DNA of 64,000 nucleotides from Deferribacteraceae bacterium UBA6793 (lineage in GTDB: Bacteria; Chrysiogenota; Deferribacteres; Deferribacterales; Geovibrionaceae): NCBI GenBank assembly GCA_002452405.1, contig DKFP01000015.1, positions 1 through 64,000 of the forward strand, read 5' to 3'. The translations under genes and the position numbers were made by a program. Positions 39,995 to 49,258 of the stretch are shown here, piece by piece. The number at the start of each line of letters is the position of its first letter. Positions within the stretch are counted from its first letter, which is position 1. The notes under the pieces are model-generated. The model was given only the letters and a program-made list of their open reading frames with translations, ran no database searches and was not told the origin of the DNA.

Positions 39995-40770
39995 CAGGCG
40001 ACACCCATATACATGGCGGCTCTGCTGCCGTCCATGTCCACTATGCGGCTTTTCACGCGGAAGATATCAAAGATATTCTCTTCGGTCAGGACTCCCTTCG
40101 CGCATCCATCCAGAACAACCTGACCCTCTTTCATTGCGATGAGCCTTCCTGAAAATTTTGAAGCGAGATTGAGATCGTGCATAACCATCACCACGGTGAG
40201 CCCGCAGGACGTGTTCAGTTTTTCCAGCAGTTCCAGCACCTCAAACTGGTGATGAATATCCAGATATGTCGTGGGTTCATCCAGAAGAAGTATCTGCGGG
40301 CGCTGTGCAAGCGCCATGGCAATCCACGCCCTCTGGCGTTCGCCGCCGGAGAGCTGTCCGAGACGCATGAACCGTTTATCCTCAAGTCCCGTGGCGTGCA
40401 TCGCCCATTCGACAGTCTCCCTGTCCTCTTTGGTGAAGGACGAGAGCGCCTTTTTATGAGGGTTGCGACCGTATGCCACAAGGCAGTGGACGGGTATATC
40501 CCCCGGCGCGTTTGGCGACTGCGGCAGGATGCCTACACTTCTGGCTATGGCGCTGTCGGTCATGGCGGAGATAGATCTTCCGTCCAGATAAACACAGCCC
40601 GCCGATGGTTTCAGCAGTCTGCCCATGCATTTCAGCAGAGTAGACTTACCGGAACCGTTGGGACCGATGACAGAGGTGATGCGTTCCTTTTCAAAAGAAA
40701 GGGTTATATTTTTCAGAACCTCTTTTCTGCCGTATCCGGCGGAGAGGTTTTCACATGCAAAGAAATTCAT
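39994..40770 (-). CDS. FecE/HmuV-type ABC importer ATPase
   Basis: 258 residues. Walker A VIGPNGSGKSTLLK, signature LSGGERQRAWIAMAL, Walker B ILLLDEPTTYLDIHHQ (the TTYLDI form is typical of iron-complex and cobalamin importers), H-loop VMVMHDLNLA. Drives uptake with the FecCD permease and binding protein encoded upstream, overlapping by 4 bp. Substrate heme by context. Confidence 0.92.
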   Translation of the reverse strand: MNFFACENLSAGYGRKEVLKNITLSFEKERITSVIGPNGSGKSTLLKCMGRLLKPSAGCVYLDGRSISAMTDSAIARSVGILPQSPNAPGDIPVHCLVAYGRNPHKKALSSFTKEDRETVEWAMHATGLEDKRFMRLGQLSGGERQRAWIAMALAQRPQILLLDEPTTYLDIHHQFEVLELLEKLNTSCGLTVVMVMHDLNLASKFSGRLIAMKEGQVVLDGCAKGVLTEENIFDIFRVKSRIVDMDGSRAAMYMGVA

Positions 40771-41768
40771 GACCTGCTGCTCCTGCTGAGAAGATAGAGG
40801 AAGAACGGCGCCCCCACAAAAGCCATTACCACACCAACAGGGAGTTCATATGGTGCAAAGACCACCCTCGCCGCCGTATCCGCGAATATAACTATGATTC
40901 CGCCGAAAACCGCGCTGAAAGGTATCAGGAAACGGTTGTCAGAACCTATAATAAGTCTTGTTATGTGAGGAACGATAAGCCCCACGAACCCCAGAAGCCC
41001 AGCCACGCTGACAGCGGAAGCGGCGAGCAGTGCCGCAAGCATCGTCAGCAGGAATTTCACCCGCTCAACGGAAACACCCAGCCCGCGGGCAACATCGTCA
41101 CCCAGCATAAGGATATTGAGATACCTTGCCCCTATTCCTGCGCCGAACAGCCCAAGAATAGTATAGGGCAGTATCATCTTGACGTGTATCCAGCTTTTGC
41201 CGCTGAGAGAACCCGCCATCCAGTTCACGGTGCCCTGCACCCTGTCGCTGTAAAGCACTGTGAAACAGGACATAAAAGCACCGAGGAAAGCGGCGAGAGC
41301 CACCCCCGCCAATATGAGCCGGAGGGAGTGGGCACCGCCTTCGTAAGCCAGAAAGTAAATTACAAGAGAGGTGACAAGTGCCCCTATGAACGCCGCAGGA
41401 GGAACCAAATGCGTTAACGAGGGCAAAAGTATCATCACCGCCATAGCGAAAAGTCCGGCACCCGCCGTAACGCCGACAATGCCGGGGTCGGCAAGGGGAT
41501 TTTTCAGAACAGCCTGAAGGATAGCGCCTGACAGTGCGAGGTTAACGCCAACAAAAGCGCCTGTGATTATCCTCGGCAGCCGGATGTTCATCAGCACATG
41601 GTACATGCCGTCGGTCTGAACACCAGCGAAAATCCGCGCCATATCGCCCAGAGATATGTCAACCGTTCCCGTTATGACGCTGACGATAAATCCCGTCGCC
41701 AGCAGCATCAGACCGACGGCTCCGGTCATGAGCCGCCTTTTAGCGTCGCTGTCTGTAAATTCTCTCAC
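40767..41768 (-). CDS. FecCD/HmuU-type ABC importer permease
   Basis: 333 residues, about ten membrane helices. Typical text: ITGAFVGVNLALSGAILQAVLKNPLADPGIVGVTAGAG, LGVSVERVKFLL, GLIVPHITRLIIGSDNRFLIPFSAVFG. Periplasmic-binding-protein-dependent importer of iron chelates or heme. Overlaps the binding protein and ATPase genes by 4 bp each. Confidence 0.93.
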   Translation of the reverse strand: MREFTDSDAKRRLMTGAVGLMLLATGFIVSVITGTVDISLGDMARIFAGVQTDGMYHVLMNIRLPRIITGAFVGVNLALSGAILQAVLKNPLADPGIVGVTAGAGLFAMAVMILLPSLTHLVPPAAFIGALVTSLVIYFLAYEGGAHSLRLILAGVALAAFLGAFMSCFTVLYSDRVQGTVNWMAGSLSGKSWIHVKMILPYTILGLFGAGIGARYLNILMLGDDVARGLGVSVERVKFLLTMLAALLAASAVSVAGLLGFVGLIVPHITRLIIGSDNRFLIPFSAVFGGIIVIFADTAARVVFAPYELPVGVVMAFVGAPFFLYLLSRSSRS

Positions 41769-42697
41769 TTGAACTGCTCCGGATACATCATCTTAGCCAG
41801 CCCCAGAACAGCGTCTCCGGTACGGACAGTGGGGTTGTTTCCGTATGTTTCAAAGGGCAGGCTTACCACTTTTCCGTTTTTAACGGCTGTAAGACCGCTC
41901 CATGCCGGATGTTTCGTAAGGCTGGAATCGTTCTTAGCCTGTGTTTTATTGTCGTGGTTTATCAGAAAGATATAGTCCGGGTTCTGCATCGTTATGTTTT
42001 CAAGGCTCACAGGTGCAAAGCCTCTGGACATTGCCGAACCCGCCATGGGTCCTTTGCTGTCGGGTTTTGCCCCTGCTGCGATATTGTCGCCGCCCGCCAT
42101 CTCAAGCATCATACCCGCATAGCTGTCAGGCAGTGCCATGTTATAGCTTTCCGGTGAACCGTAGAGCACAAGCGCGCGCACCTTTTTAACACCTTTCAGC
42201 CTGCTCTGAACTGTTTTCAGCTTATTGTCGATGTCAGCCACAGACTCCGCCGCCTTCGCCTTGTTACCTGTTATGGTGCCGAATATCTGCACTGTCTCTT
42301 TCACCTGCGGCAGTGTCACGGGCGAAAACAGCGCAACCTTTATGCCCGCGCCGTTCAGCGAAGAACGCAGGGCGACGTGGAACGGAAAATTCATACCTAT
42401 CACAAGGTCTGCGTTCATGGCGACGATACGCTCGATGTCGGGGTTTTCCACCCTGCCGACGTTGGGCACGCCTTTCAGGCGGTTTTCGATATAAACGGGG
42501 GTGGTGTTGCTCGCCGCGTATGCTGCCGGAGTGCCTCCCGCCGCAAAGAACATCTCAAGGTTCGAGCTGTTCAGCACGACGACCTTCTGCGGCTGCTTTT
42601 CCAGAGTAACCGTCTGACCTGAGGAATCCTTAAAACTTATCTGTGCAAACGCGGAACCGCATAGGAAAACCAGCAATATTACCAGTATATTTTTCAT
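41765..42697 (-). CDS. Periplasmic heme/iron-complex binding protein (HmuT/BtuF fold)
   Basis: 310 residues with a signal peptide (MKNILVILLVFLCGSAFAQ). The mature protein has the class III binding-protein pattern: QKVVVLNSSNLEMFFAAGG, NVGRVENPDIERIVAMNADLVIGM, MALPDSYAGMMLEMAGGDNIAAG, PVSLENITMQNPDYIFLIN. Delivers the substrate to the FecCD permease. Overlaps hutX by 4 bp. Confidence 0.9.
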   Translation of the reverse strand: MKNILVILLVFLCGSAFAQISFKDSSGQTVTLEKQPQKVVVLNSSNLEMFFAAGGTPAAYAASNTTPVYIENRLKGVPNVGRVENPDIERIVAMNADLVIGMNFPFHVALRSSLNGAGIKVALFSPVTLPQVKETVQIFGTITGNKAKAAESVADIDNKLKTVQSRLKGVKKVRALVLYGSPESYNMALPDSYAGMMLEMAGGDNIAAGAKPDSKGPMAGSAMSRGFAPVSLENITMQNPDYIFLINHDNKTQAKNDSSLTKHPAWSGLTAVKNGKVVSLPFETYGNNPTVRTGDAVLGLAKMMYPEQFK

Positions 42698-43185
42698 TGC
42701 ATCATCCTCTTTTTAAGGGCGTGGAACCTCTCAACCTGTTCATGTTTCAGTTCGTATTTTTCGTCTCTGCCGACGTGTATCTTAAAAGCTGCGTTTCCCT
42801 CTTTGTCGTAAACCTGAACCGACAGGCTCTCCTTGCCCATAAAGGGACGGCTGACGAAATGGATGCTGTCGAACTTGTCCGCCATTAGGTGCCCTCCGAT
42901 GGGTGACGTGTCGGAGTGAAGGTTGAACATGCCGTGGCTGTATGTGCCTTTTGGCAGTTCACCCGAAACCTCGCAAATCACGCTGCCGTTGGTTACTATC
43001 ATAAGGATCTCTCCCCATTCGTTTATGTCGTCCATTATCTCACTGAAGCGAGAGACGCTCACCTCGAACGACTGCTCGTCCAGAGCGCGGACGACCTCCC
43101 TTTCGGGCACGTTAAGAATCCTTGCCGCCATAACGGTGGCGACGCCCTTTTTCTCGTCAAGATACTGTTTTATAGTTTCCGTCAT
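42694..43185 (-). CDS. hutX: HutX-family intracellular heme carrier
   Basis: 163 residues: VMAARILNVPEREVVRALDEQ, WGEILMIVTNGSVICEVSGELPKG, SHGMFNLHSDTSPIGGHLMADKFDSIHFVSRPFMGKESLSVQVYD. This is the HutX/HugX fold that binds and hands over heme in the cytoplasm. It lies 11 bp after hutW, the usual hutW-hutX neighbourhood. Confidence 0.9.
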   Translation of the reverse strand: MTETIKQYLDEKKGVATVMAARILNVPEREVVRALDEQSFEVSVSRFSEIMDDINEWGEILMIVTNGSVICEVSGELPKGTYSHGMFNLHSDTSPIGGHLMADKFDSIHFVSRPFMGKESLSVQVYDKEGNAAFKIHVGRDEKYELKHEQVERFHALKKRMMQ

Positions 43186-43196
43186 GTTCCATCTCC

Positions 43197-44585
43197 TTAA
43201 TTCTGTGCGGCAACCTTTGCCACCGAGGGTGTGTATCCGCTGTTGAAATACAGCTCCGTAACGTCTATGAGCGACTGAGCCATGTTCACATACCAGAACT
43301 GCCCCTGAGGAGTCAGCTTTACTGTGGTGCCCGTGCGCTCAACAAGTTTTCTTTTTTCCCATGAATCTATAAGCGGTTCGAAAACCTCAGTCAGCCGAAA
43401 TCCAGCCTCGCGGTCAACCATATCTCCGCGGAGGTACCCGCAGTCTATCTGACTGGAAATCATATTGTGCAGACGCTGACGCTCGTGATTTCTGCTCATA
43501 CCCATGACGGGCTTGCGCCCCGCCTTTACCATACCCAGATAGGGCTCCAGTGCCATATGGGTGAAATACCCATGCTGTTGTGTACGACCGCCCGCTCCCG
43601 CACCGAAAGCGTGCATCATATGCCCCTGCTTCGTCATGCGGTTATAGAGGCTTCTGTCGCGTGTATCCCGCACCCAGTGCGCCATGGAAGGCTGCATATA
43701 GCCCAACCTCTGCATTACAGAGTGCGCCTTTATAAAATAGACCGCCTGCTGTGCCGTTGTTGGCGGAGGCGGCAGCTTCTCCTCTTTTATCTTCTCCATA
43801 AGTTTGCCGTCGTCGAACACGTTAAGCTGATACAGCGCCATGCCGTCCACACCTATCCTGTCCGCAGTGAGGATGTCGTCTATGAAGTCCGATTCGCTCT
43901 GATAGGGCAGACCGAACATAAGGTCAATGGACACCGCAGCCTCGTTCAGGTTTTTCAGCTTTTCTATCATCCTGATAACAGTCTCGCCTTCGTCAACTCT
44001 GCCGATGGCGCGGCGCGCCTTAGTATCGAATGACTGAACGCCCAGAGAAAAACGGTTGACACCGGCATTCAGACAGGCGTCTATCTTCTCGTCGGTGAGC
44101 TGGTAGGTTCTGGTCTCAAAAGTAAATTCGCAGTCGTTGGCAAGGGGCAGGTATTCCTTTATACTTTGCAGCATAAGGGAAATCTGCTCCGCACTCAGCG
44201 CACCCGGAGTACCGCCTCCGATGTAAACTGCATTTATACTGCCCGACGAGAACAGCGGGAGATTCGCACAGCTTTTTATCTCCTGCACCAGCGCATTGCT
44301 GAAAGCCTCCATCATGTCGGCTTTCGCAAGGTTTTTGAAAAAACCGCAGTATAGGCATCTGGTCTGGCAGAACGGGATGTTCACATATACCAGTTTGTTC
44401 ACATCCGAAGCCTGAGAACAGGCTCCCATCCACGCCTTTGCCGCCTCTTCCGGAGCCAGCGCCTGCCCTTTGCTGCCTGCGTGGACAGTGCGCTTTTTGT
44501 CATATGCAGAGGCGAATCCGGTGGAATCCTCGTTGCCGAATATCAGCCTGCGCCTGTCGGCATCCAGTCCGTTTGTCCAGCTCAT
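43197..44585 (-). CDS. hutW: HutW-type radical SAM heme utilisation protein (anaerobic heme degradation)
   Basis: 462 residues from ATG 44585, which overlaps the flavodoxin stop (ATGA). The 4Fe-4S motif is C73-x3-C77-x2-C80 in NIPFCQTRCLYC, followed by the HemN-like core (AVYIGGGTPGALSAEQI, VNRFSLGVQSFD, SIDLMFGLPYQSESDF) and a HemN_C-like end. HutW/ChuW/HmuW proteins open the heme ring with radical chemistry without oxygen. The neighbouring flavodoxin is the likely electron donor. Confidence 0.9.
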   Translation of the reverse strand: MSWTNGLDADRRRLIFGNEDSTGFASAYDKKRTVHAGSKGQALAPEEAAKAWMGACSQASDVNKLVYVNIPFCQTRCLYCGFFKNLAKADMMEAFSNALVQEIKSCANLPLFSSGSINAVYIGGGTPGALSAEQISLMLQSIKEYLPLANDCEFTFETRTYQLTDEKIDACLNAGVNRFSLGVQSFDTKARRAIGRVDEGETVIRMIEKLKNLNEAAVSIDLMFGLPYQSESDFIDDILTADRIGVDGMALYQLNVFDDGKLMEKIKEEKLPPPPTTAQQAVYFIKAHSVMQRLGYMQPSMAHWVRDTRDRSLYNRMTKQGHMMHAFGAGAGGRTQQHGYFTHMALEPYLGMVKAGRKPVMGMSRNHERQRLHNMISSQIDCGYLRGDMVDREAGFRLTEVFEPLIDSWEKRKLVERTGTTVKLTPQGQFWYVNMAQSLIDVTELYFNSGYTPSVAKVAAQN

Positions 44586-45142
44586 GCCTTCACCTTTGTC
44601 CTGTTCAGTTTTTCTATCAGTCCGCAGGCGAACTCCCAGCACTCAACCTTGCTCATCAGCGTTCTGGGCTTTTTGCGTTCCGCCGCCTCTGTTTCCGTCA
44701 TACCTATCATTTTGTAAAACTGCTCAATGCCCTTTCTGTCTTTCTCGTTCATGGCGGAAAACACCATCTGACCGTGGAGCATTTCGCAGCCGATAACGCT
44801 GTCACCGAGCTGCTGTGCGTATTTTTCAAGCATTATTATTCCGCCGTGGCTTTTTCCCTTGTGCATTATGGGTTCAGTTTTCATCGCCACACCGAAAAGT
44901 GCCGTTTTTGTGCCTTTCAGACTGTCCGAATGCGCTTCCATATAATCCTCAAGCTCCTTCAGAAACCCGTGGTTATAAATACCGGAGCCGAGGAGTACGA
45001 GATCGTACCCCTCAGCCCCTTCTGCATCTGCCGCATTCTCAAGCCTGACCGTAAAGCCCTCCGATTCAAGCCTTTCAGCTATCCAGCCGGAAATCTCCCG
45101 CGATGAACCATAGCGCGTCGCGTATACTATCTTTACAGTCAT
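44582..45142 (-). CDS. Flavodoxin (HmuF/HemG-like) of the heme operon
   Basis: 186 residues. FMN-phosphate loop in VYATRYGSSREISGWIA; further flavodoxin strands DLVLLGSGIYNHGFLKEL and TKTALFGVAMKTEP. Flavodoxins of this type supply electrons to HmuW/HutW radical SAM enzymes or reduce the tetrapyrrole product. Stop overlaps the hutW start. Confidence 0.85.
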   Translation of the reverse strand: MTVKIVYATRYGSSREISGWIAERLESEGFTVRLENAADAEGAEGYDLVLLGSGIYNHGFLKELEDYMEAHSDSLKGTKTALFGVAMKTEPIMHKGKSHGGIIMLEKYAQQLGDSVIGCEMLHGQMVFSAMNEKDRKGIEQFYKMIGMTETEAAERKKPRTLMSKVECWEFACGLIEKLNRTKVKA

Positions 45143-45151
45143 ATCGTTTCC

Positions 45152-47206
45152 TTAAAACTCTATTCCGGCTTTCAGAACGTAGTGTCTGCCGGGTTCAACA
45201 AGCGCCTCTGTGGCACCCGCTAGATAATAGTCCTCGTCGTTCAGGTTCAGCGCTTCCGCAGCAACAATCAGCCTGCGTCCGCTGTCGAAGGTATAAGTAC
45301 CGGACACGGAAAGGTTATATGTGCTGTAGCCTGAATCCTCAGTGATAGTACCTGTGGAATCCTCAGTTTCCGCCGTTTCAGCATATCTGACATACAGGTC
45401 AGCGTTCAGACCGAGGTTCTTGCCGATGTTTCTGGAATATTCAACCCCATATCTGGCGTATTTCTCAGGGCTTCCAACTTTTGTTGTACTGAAAGTGCCG
45501 TAGTCATAGTCGCGTTTGATGAGCGTCGCCTCAACGTAGGGACGGAAATCCGCTATTGTGTAACCGACTATCATCTCAAGACCTTTCGTTGTCGCATCGT
45601 TCACATTGGTGTAAACGTTTGCATATCCGCTCGCAGTTGTCGGGTCTGTTATTTTCACGGTTGTTATGTAGTCCTTCGCCTTGCTGTAGAAGAGTGAAAG
45701 GTCGGCATCCAGACCGCTTCCGGCATATCTCACACCCACTTCGTAGTTTGTGCTTGTTTCGGAATCGAGGTCTTTGTTGGATTTCGTAGGCGTGCTGCTG
45801 CCGTGGGTTGTGCCCATGTAAAGCTGTTGCAGGTTGGGCGTTCTGTAGCCTGTTGCTACCTGCGCGCGGAAGACTGTATTTTTGATGCCGTTATACATAA
45901 GAGAAAGGCTTCCAACCGTACTGTCCGTATCGGAGCTGCCTGTGGTCAGACCTGCCTTGTTTGTGCTCTCAAGCTCAGTCTCGGTTTTAGTGTAGCGAAG
46001 ACCGCCAGTCAGAACGAAGTCATTAGCTATAACCTGCTCATCCTGTGCGAAAAATGACCATGAGGACTGGTTTGCATCACTCTTTGAATCAACGGGTGTT
46101 GTCGCCATGAAGTTAAGGATGTTCTCCTTCGCCTCAAGGTCGTCTTTCATGTATTCAACTCCCGCTATCAGCAGGTTTGAATCGGAGAAGTTAAAGTTCG
46201 CCTGCGCATTGAAACCCACTGAATCCATGTCGTTCTTAGTTGTGGAAAGATACTTGGTGCTCATGGGTCCCATCATCATATACATGTTATTGATGAATTT
46301 TTTGTAGGTGTTCTGAGTGTACGCGTCCACACGCAGACGGCTGAGAACGGAACCTTCGTTGTTCATCTCAAAATATGCCTGAGTCTTCTCTCTGTCCCAG
46401 TCTGGAAGATCCATCTCCATTTTCATATCACCCGCGGACATATCCGCGTCCTCATATCCGGTCTTCACTTCATTGTCTGAATGATAGACGGTATGCTCCA
46501 CACCGACGTCGTATTTTTTATTTTTAAAACCGACCATGCCTCTGTAGTTTGTGCTTTCAAATTTTGTGTTATCCACTTTGTCGCCGTCGGAATCCCTGCG
46601 GTCGCCCTGATCAACGGAAGTCGCCTCAAGTCTGTAATAGAAACCCTTCAACCCTCCGTAAAGCGAAATGGAGTTGCTGGTTCCCTCCGTTCCTGTGTCA
46701 TACACTGTGGTGAACGACCCCTGAATGACTCTCGTGCCGCCCTTTTTGGTGATAACGTTGATAACGCCGCCGATAGCCTCTGAACCGTACAGAACGGATG
46801 CGGGTCCTTTTATCACCTCAACGCGCTCAATGGAATTGACATCCACAAGAAGAGGCGCCCCGTCCATGGATTTCTGTTCGGAAATCTTAACACCGTCAAC
46901 CATTATCAGCGTTCTTGATGCGCTCTCGCCTCTGAGACTGAGACGGAATATACCCGCTGAACCCGTGGACGAAAGCTGAACACCGGGAATGTCCTTCAAA
47001 AGGTCTGCGAGAGTCGCAGCGCCGGATTTTGCAATCTCCTCCTCGGTTATTACCGAAAGGGTCATGGGGACTTCTGCGGCTTTTTTCTCTGTTCTTGTCG
47101 CCGTAACGAGAACCTCATTCTGTTTCAGCTGCGTGGTCTCCGCCGCCATTGCGGACACAGACACCATAAGCGCGCAAAGAAACATTAACAGTTTCCTACC
47201 TGCCAT
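45152..47206 (-). CDS. TonB-dependent outer-membrane receptor (heme/iron-complex)
   Basis: 684 residues with signal peptide (MAGRKLLMFLCALMVSVSAMAA), a TonB-box region (NEVLVTATRTEKKAAEVPMTL), plug domain (LLKDIPGVQLSSTGSAGIFRLSLRGES, GPASVLYGSEAIGGVINVITKKGG) and 22-strand barrel ending with aromatic GRHYVLKAGIEF. Context makes heme the probable ligand, although no FRAP/NPNL-type heme motif is evident. Ends 9 bp before the flavodoxin start. Confidence 0.92.
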   Translation of the reverse strand: MAGRKLLMFLCALMVSVSAMAAETTQLKQNEVLVTATRTEKKAAEVPMTLSVITEEEIAKSGAATLADLLKDIPGVQLSSTGSAGIFRLSLRGESASRTLIMVDGVKISEQKSMDGAPLLVDVNSIERVEVIKGPASVLYGSEAIGGVINVITKKGGTRVIQGSFTTVYDTGTEGTSNSISLYGGLKGFYYRLEATSVDQGDRRDSDGDKVDNTKFESTNYRGMVGFKNKKYDVGVEHTVYHSDNEVKTGYEDADMSAGDMKMEMDLPDWDREKTQAYFEMNNEGSVLSRLRVDAYTQNTYKKFINNMYMMMGPMSTKYLSTTKNDMDSVGFNAQANFNFSDSNLLIAGVEYMKDDLEAKENILNFMATTPVDSKSDANQSSWSFFAQDEQVIANDFVLTGGLRYTKTETELESTNKAGLTTGSSDTDSTVGSLSLMYNGIKNTVFRAQVATGYRTPNLQQLYMGTTHGSSTPTKSNKDLDSETSTNYEVGVRYAGSGLDADLSLFYSKAKDYITTVKITDPTTASGYANVYTNVNDATTKGLEMIVGYTIADFRPYVEATLIKRDYDYGTFSTTKVGSPEKYARYGVEYSRNIGKNLGLNADLYVRYAETAETEDSTGTITEDSGYSTYNLSVSGTYTFDSGRRLIVAAEALNLNDEDYYLAGATEALVEPGRHYVLKAGIEF

Positions 47207-47305
47207 ACGAAATATCTCCTGTTGGTTTTTTTGGAATTCTAAGATTCTCTGAATTATTTACGGTCAGCTCCGGATACGGAGCCGTTTATCGCCTTTTGGA
47301 ATACG

Positions 47306-47461
47306 TCACTTTTTTGAGGTCTGTGCCGCTATGACCTGTATAAACCCGCATTTGGGACACTTCACCTCTACCGCGCGAACAAGCCCTTTCATAAGCAGCC
47401 TGCCGCACCTTCGGCATCGTATTTCCTCTTTGAAAAGCGGGATAGCCTCGTTGGTGTTCAT
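47306..47461 (-). CDS. Com-like zinc-finger protein in the tonB operon
   Basis: 51 residues: MNTNEAIPLFKEEIRCRRCG then RLLMKGLVRAVEVKCPKCGF. Two C-x2-C knuckles in the Com layout (IRC-x2-CG-x2-L ... EVKCPKCG). Com of Mu is a zinc-finger translational activator of mom; homologues appear in bacterial operons of unknown purpose. Here it starts 2 bp after the tonB stop and precedes the receptor gene by 99 bp, so it could bind the receptor leader. That leader holds a hairpin GCTCCG-GATA-CGGAGC (47267-47282). Confidence 0.7.
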   Translation of the reverse strand: MNTNEAIPLFKEEIRCRRCGRLLMKGLVRAVEVKCPKCGFIQVIAAQTSKK

Positions 47462-47463
47462 TA

Positions 47464-48162
47464 TCATTCTGTCAGCCTGTAATTTATTGGTATGATTACC
47501 GTAAACTGCTCTCCCGATCCTTTTTCGAAGGGGAAAACAGATTTAATAAGCCTCATAGCTTCTTCGTCAAGCAGATTGAAACCGCTGGACTGCTGCACAG
47601 ACGAGGAAACAAGCGAACCGTCTGCACCTATCACAGCCCTGATATGCACAACACCTTCAAAACCCTTCCGGCGTGCCATATAGGGGTATTTTTTGTTGCT
47701 TTCCAGCCTGCTGCCAAGCCTGTTCTGATATCCGGAGTAGTCAAACGCGGACTTCTGTTTCACAGGTTCCACAGGTCTCAGCACAGGCATCTCAACCGGT
47801 TTAGGAGCCGCCTGCACCTGCTTTACAGGTTCTGCCGGAACAGTTTCCTGAATCGGCAAAGGGGTGGCAGTTTCCGCAATAGGAGAAGGTTTAGCAACAG
47901 CCGCTTTAACAACCTGTTTTTCAACTGTTTTTTGCTGCTTAACAGGCTTTGGAGGAACGGGCTCGACCATGGGCAGAGGCTCAACCTCCGGTTTATCCGG
48001 AACGGGAGCGTGTTTCAGCAACACCCGCATTATCTCCTCTTTTCTGTCCATCCTCTCTTCAATACTGAACGTGCCAAGCCAGAAGTGCAGACCCAGCGAC
48101 AAAAAAATACAAAGAACATAAGCTCTGACCGAACTGTTTTTTATCCCTTCATCGTACCTCAT
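47464..48162 (-). CDS. tonB: TonB energy transducer
   Basis: 232 residues from ATG 48162 (start uncertain; a weak site, the next upstream ATG is two codons earlier). N-terminal membrane anchor (VLCIFLSLGLHFWLGTF), Pro/Lys/Glu/Val-rich periplasmic linker (PLPMVEPVPPKPVKQQ), and C-terminal TonB domain with KYPYMARRKGFEGVVHIRAVI and MRLIKSVFPFEKGSG. Links the ExbBD motor to the receptor downstream. A Fur box lies just before the start. Confidence 0.88.
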   Translation of the reverse strand: MRYDEGIKNSSVRAYVLCIFLSLGLHFWLGTFSIEERMDRKEEIMRVLLKHAPVPDKPEVEPLPMVEPVPPKPVKQQKTVEKQVVKAAVAKPSPIAETATPLPIQETVPAEPVKQVQAAPKPVEMPVLRPVEPVKQKSAFDYSGYQNRLGSRLESNKKYPYMARRKGFEGVVHIRAVIGADGSLVSSSVQQSSGFNLLDEEAMRLIKSVFPFEKGSGEQFTVIIPINYRLTE

Positions 48163-48171
48163 TTCCATAAT

Positions 48172-48205
48172 GATACTGATTATCATTATCTAATTCCAGT
48201 GTCAA
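48172..48205 (-). promoter_or_regulatory. Fur box and promoter upstream of tonB
   Basis: 19-mer GATAATGATAATCAGTATC on the minus strand (48172-48190), 18 of 19 matches to the Fur consensus. A TTGACA (48200-48205) stands 17 bp from TAATCA, so Fur would cover the -10. This gives the tonB-com-receptor part its own iron-regulated promoter inside the locus. Confidence 0.8.
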
Positions 48206-48224
48206 CACAAAAACACAGTAAGGA

Positions 48225-48635
48225 CTAATTTTGTCCTGAAACGTCGTCCGTGAGGAACGCTACTGATTCCGCACCTGATTCCTTAGCAATATCCATAACC
48301 TTCACAATACGCCCGAAATCAACACTTTTGTCCGCCGAAACGTTCACAATCTTTTCGTCGGCAGCCGCAAGTTTTCTGCCCAGCATCATGCGCAGATGGA
48401 CATCGTCCACGGGATAATCATTAAGATAAACGCTGCCGTCGGACTTTACGGCGATGGTCAGTTCGTCCTGCTTAACCTGCTGGGCGGTGCTGCTTTCGGG
48501 CAGTTCCGTCTTTACGGCGGGGATACTGAAAACCGATGTGAGAAGGAAAAAAATGAGCAGTAGAAAGACCATATCTATCATTGGGGTCATATCCGGCGAA
48601 CTATTCTTTTTGTGAAAGATATCAAAATCAATCAT
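48225..48635 (-). CDS. exbD: ExbD proton-motor subunit
   Basis: 136 residues from ATG 48635 (GGAGAAACTCC upstream). Typical ExbD/TolR: SSPDMTPMIDMVFLLLIFFLLTSVF with the conserved Asp in the single membrane helix, then a periplasmic domain (QVKQDELTIAVKSDGSVYLND). Overlaps exbB by 8 bp. Confidence 0.92.
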   Translation of the reverse strand: MIDFDIFHKKNSSPDMTPMIDMVFLLLIFFLLTSVFSIPAVKTELPESSTAQQVKQDELTIAVKSDGSVYLNDYPVDDVHLRMMLGRKLAAADEKIVNVSADKSVDFGRIVKVMDIAKESGAESVAFLTDDVSGQN

Positions 48636-49242
48636 GGAGTTTCTCCAGAACACGCACCATCTCCTCACCCCTTATCTTGAGGTTTACGGCTTTCGTGTGC
48701 AGACTTTTTTCAAAGAAATGATAGATTATCAGCGCAGGAATACCCACGAACAGCCCGGCAATGGTGGTTATGAGAGCCTCCCATATGCCTCCGGCGAGCA
48801 GAGCGGGATCAACCGCACCCTTATAAGCGGCAACAGTGTGAAAAGCAGCCGCCATGCCCAAAACAGTCCCGAAAAGCCCCATCATAGGGGCAACGCGCCC
48901 GATAAGCTCCATAACATGCAAGTGTTTGGCATATCGTTGAAGCTCCTGAACGCCGCGGTTGGTGATTATGTGTTCCATGTCATGCCTGCTGACCTCCGCA
49001 TGGCGCAGCGCTTCGGCAAAAACGCGCTCGATCTCGCCCTTTGCACCGTCCAGACGCAGTTTAGCATCCGCTGTTTTCCCTTCGGAAACGAATTTCAGCG
49101 CCGCCAGATAGTTGTCCCTGTGTCCCCTGTTCGCCAGAAAGAACCACAGCCTTTCCAGAAAAACTGTCAGCAGGATTACGGAGCAGAAAGCGAGGGGATA
49201 CATCATTATCCCGCCCTTTTGAATAAAATAGGCAAGGTTCAT
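48628..49242 (-). CDS. exbB: ExbB proton-channel subunit
   Basis: 204 residues, three membrane helices: FIQKGGIMMYPLAFCSVILLTVFLERLW, LIGRVAPMMGLFGTVLGMAAAFHTVA, LAGGIWEALITTIAGLFVGIPALIIYHFF. MotA/TolQ/ExbB signature complete. First gene of the heme locus, with a Fur box in its promoter. Confidence 0.93.
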   Translation of the reverse strand: MNLAYFIQKGGIMMYPLAFCSVILLTVFLERLWFFLANRGHRDNYLAALKFVSEGKTADAKLRLDGAKGEIERVFAEALRHAEVSRHDMEHIITNRGVQELQRYAKHLHVMELIGRVAPMMGLFGTVLGMAAAFHTVAAYKGAVDPALLAGGIWEALITTIAGLFVGIPALIIYHFFEKSLHTKAVNLKIRGEEMVRVLEKLHD

Positions 49243-49258
49243 CTCTCCTCCAATATTA

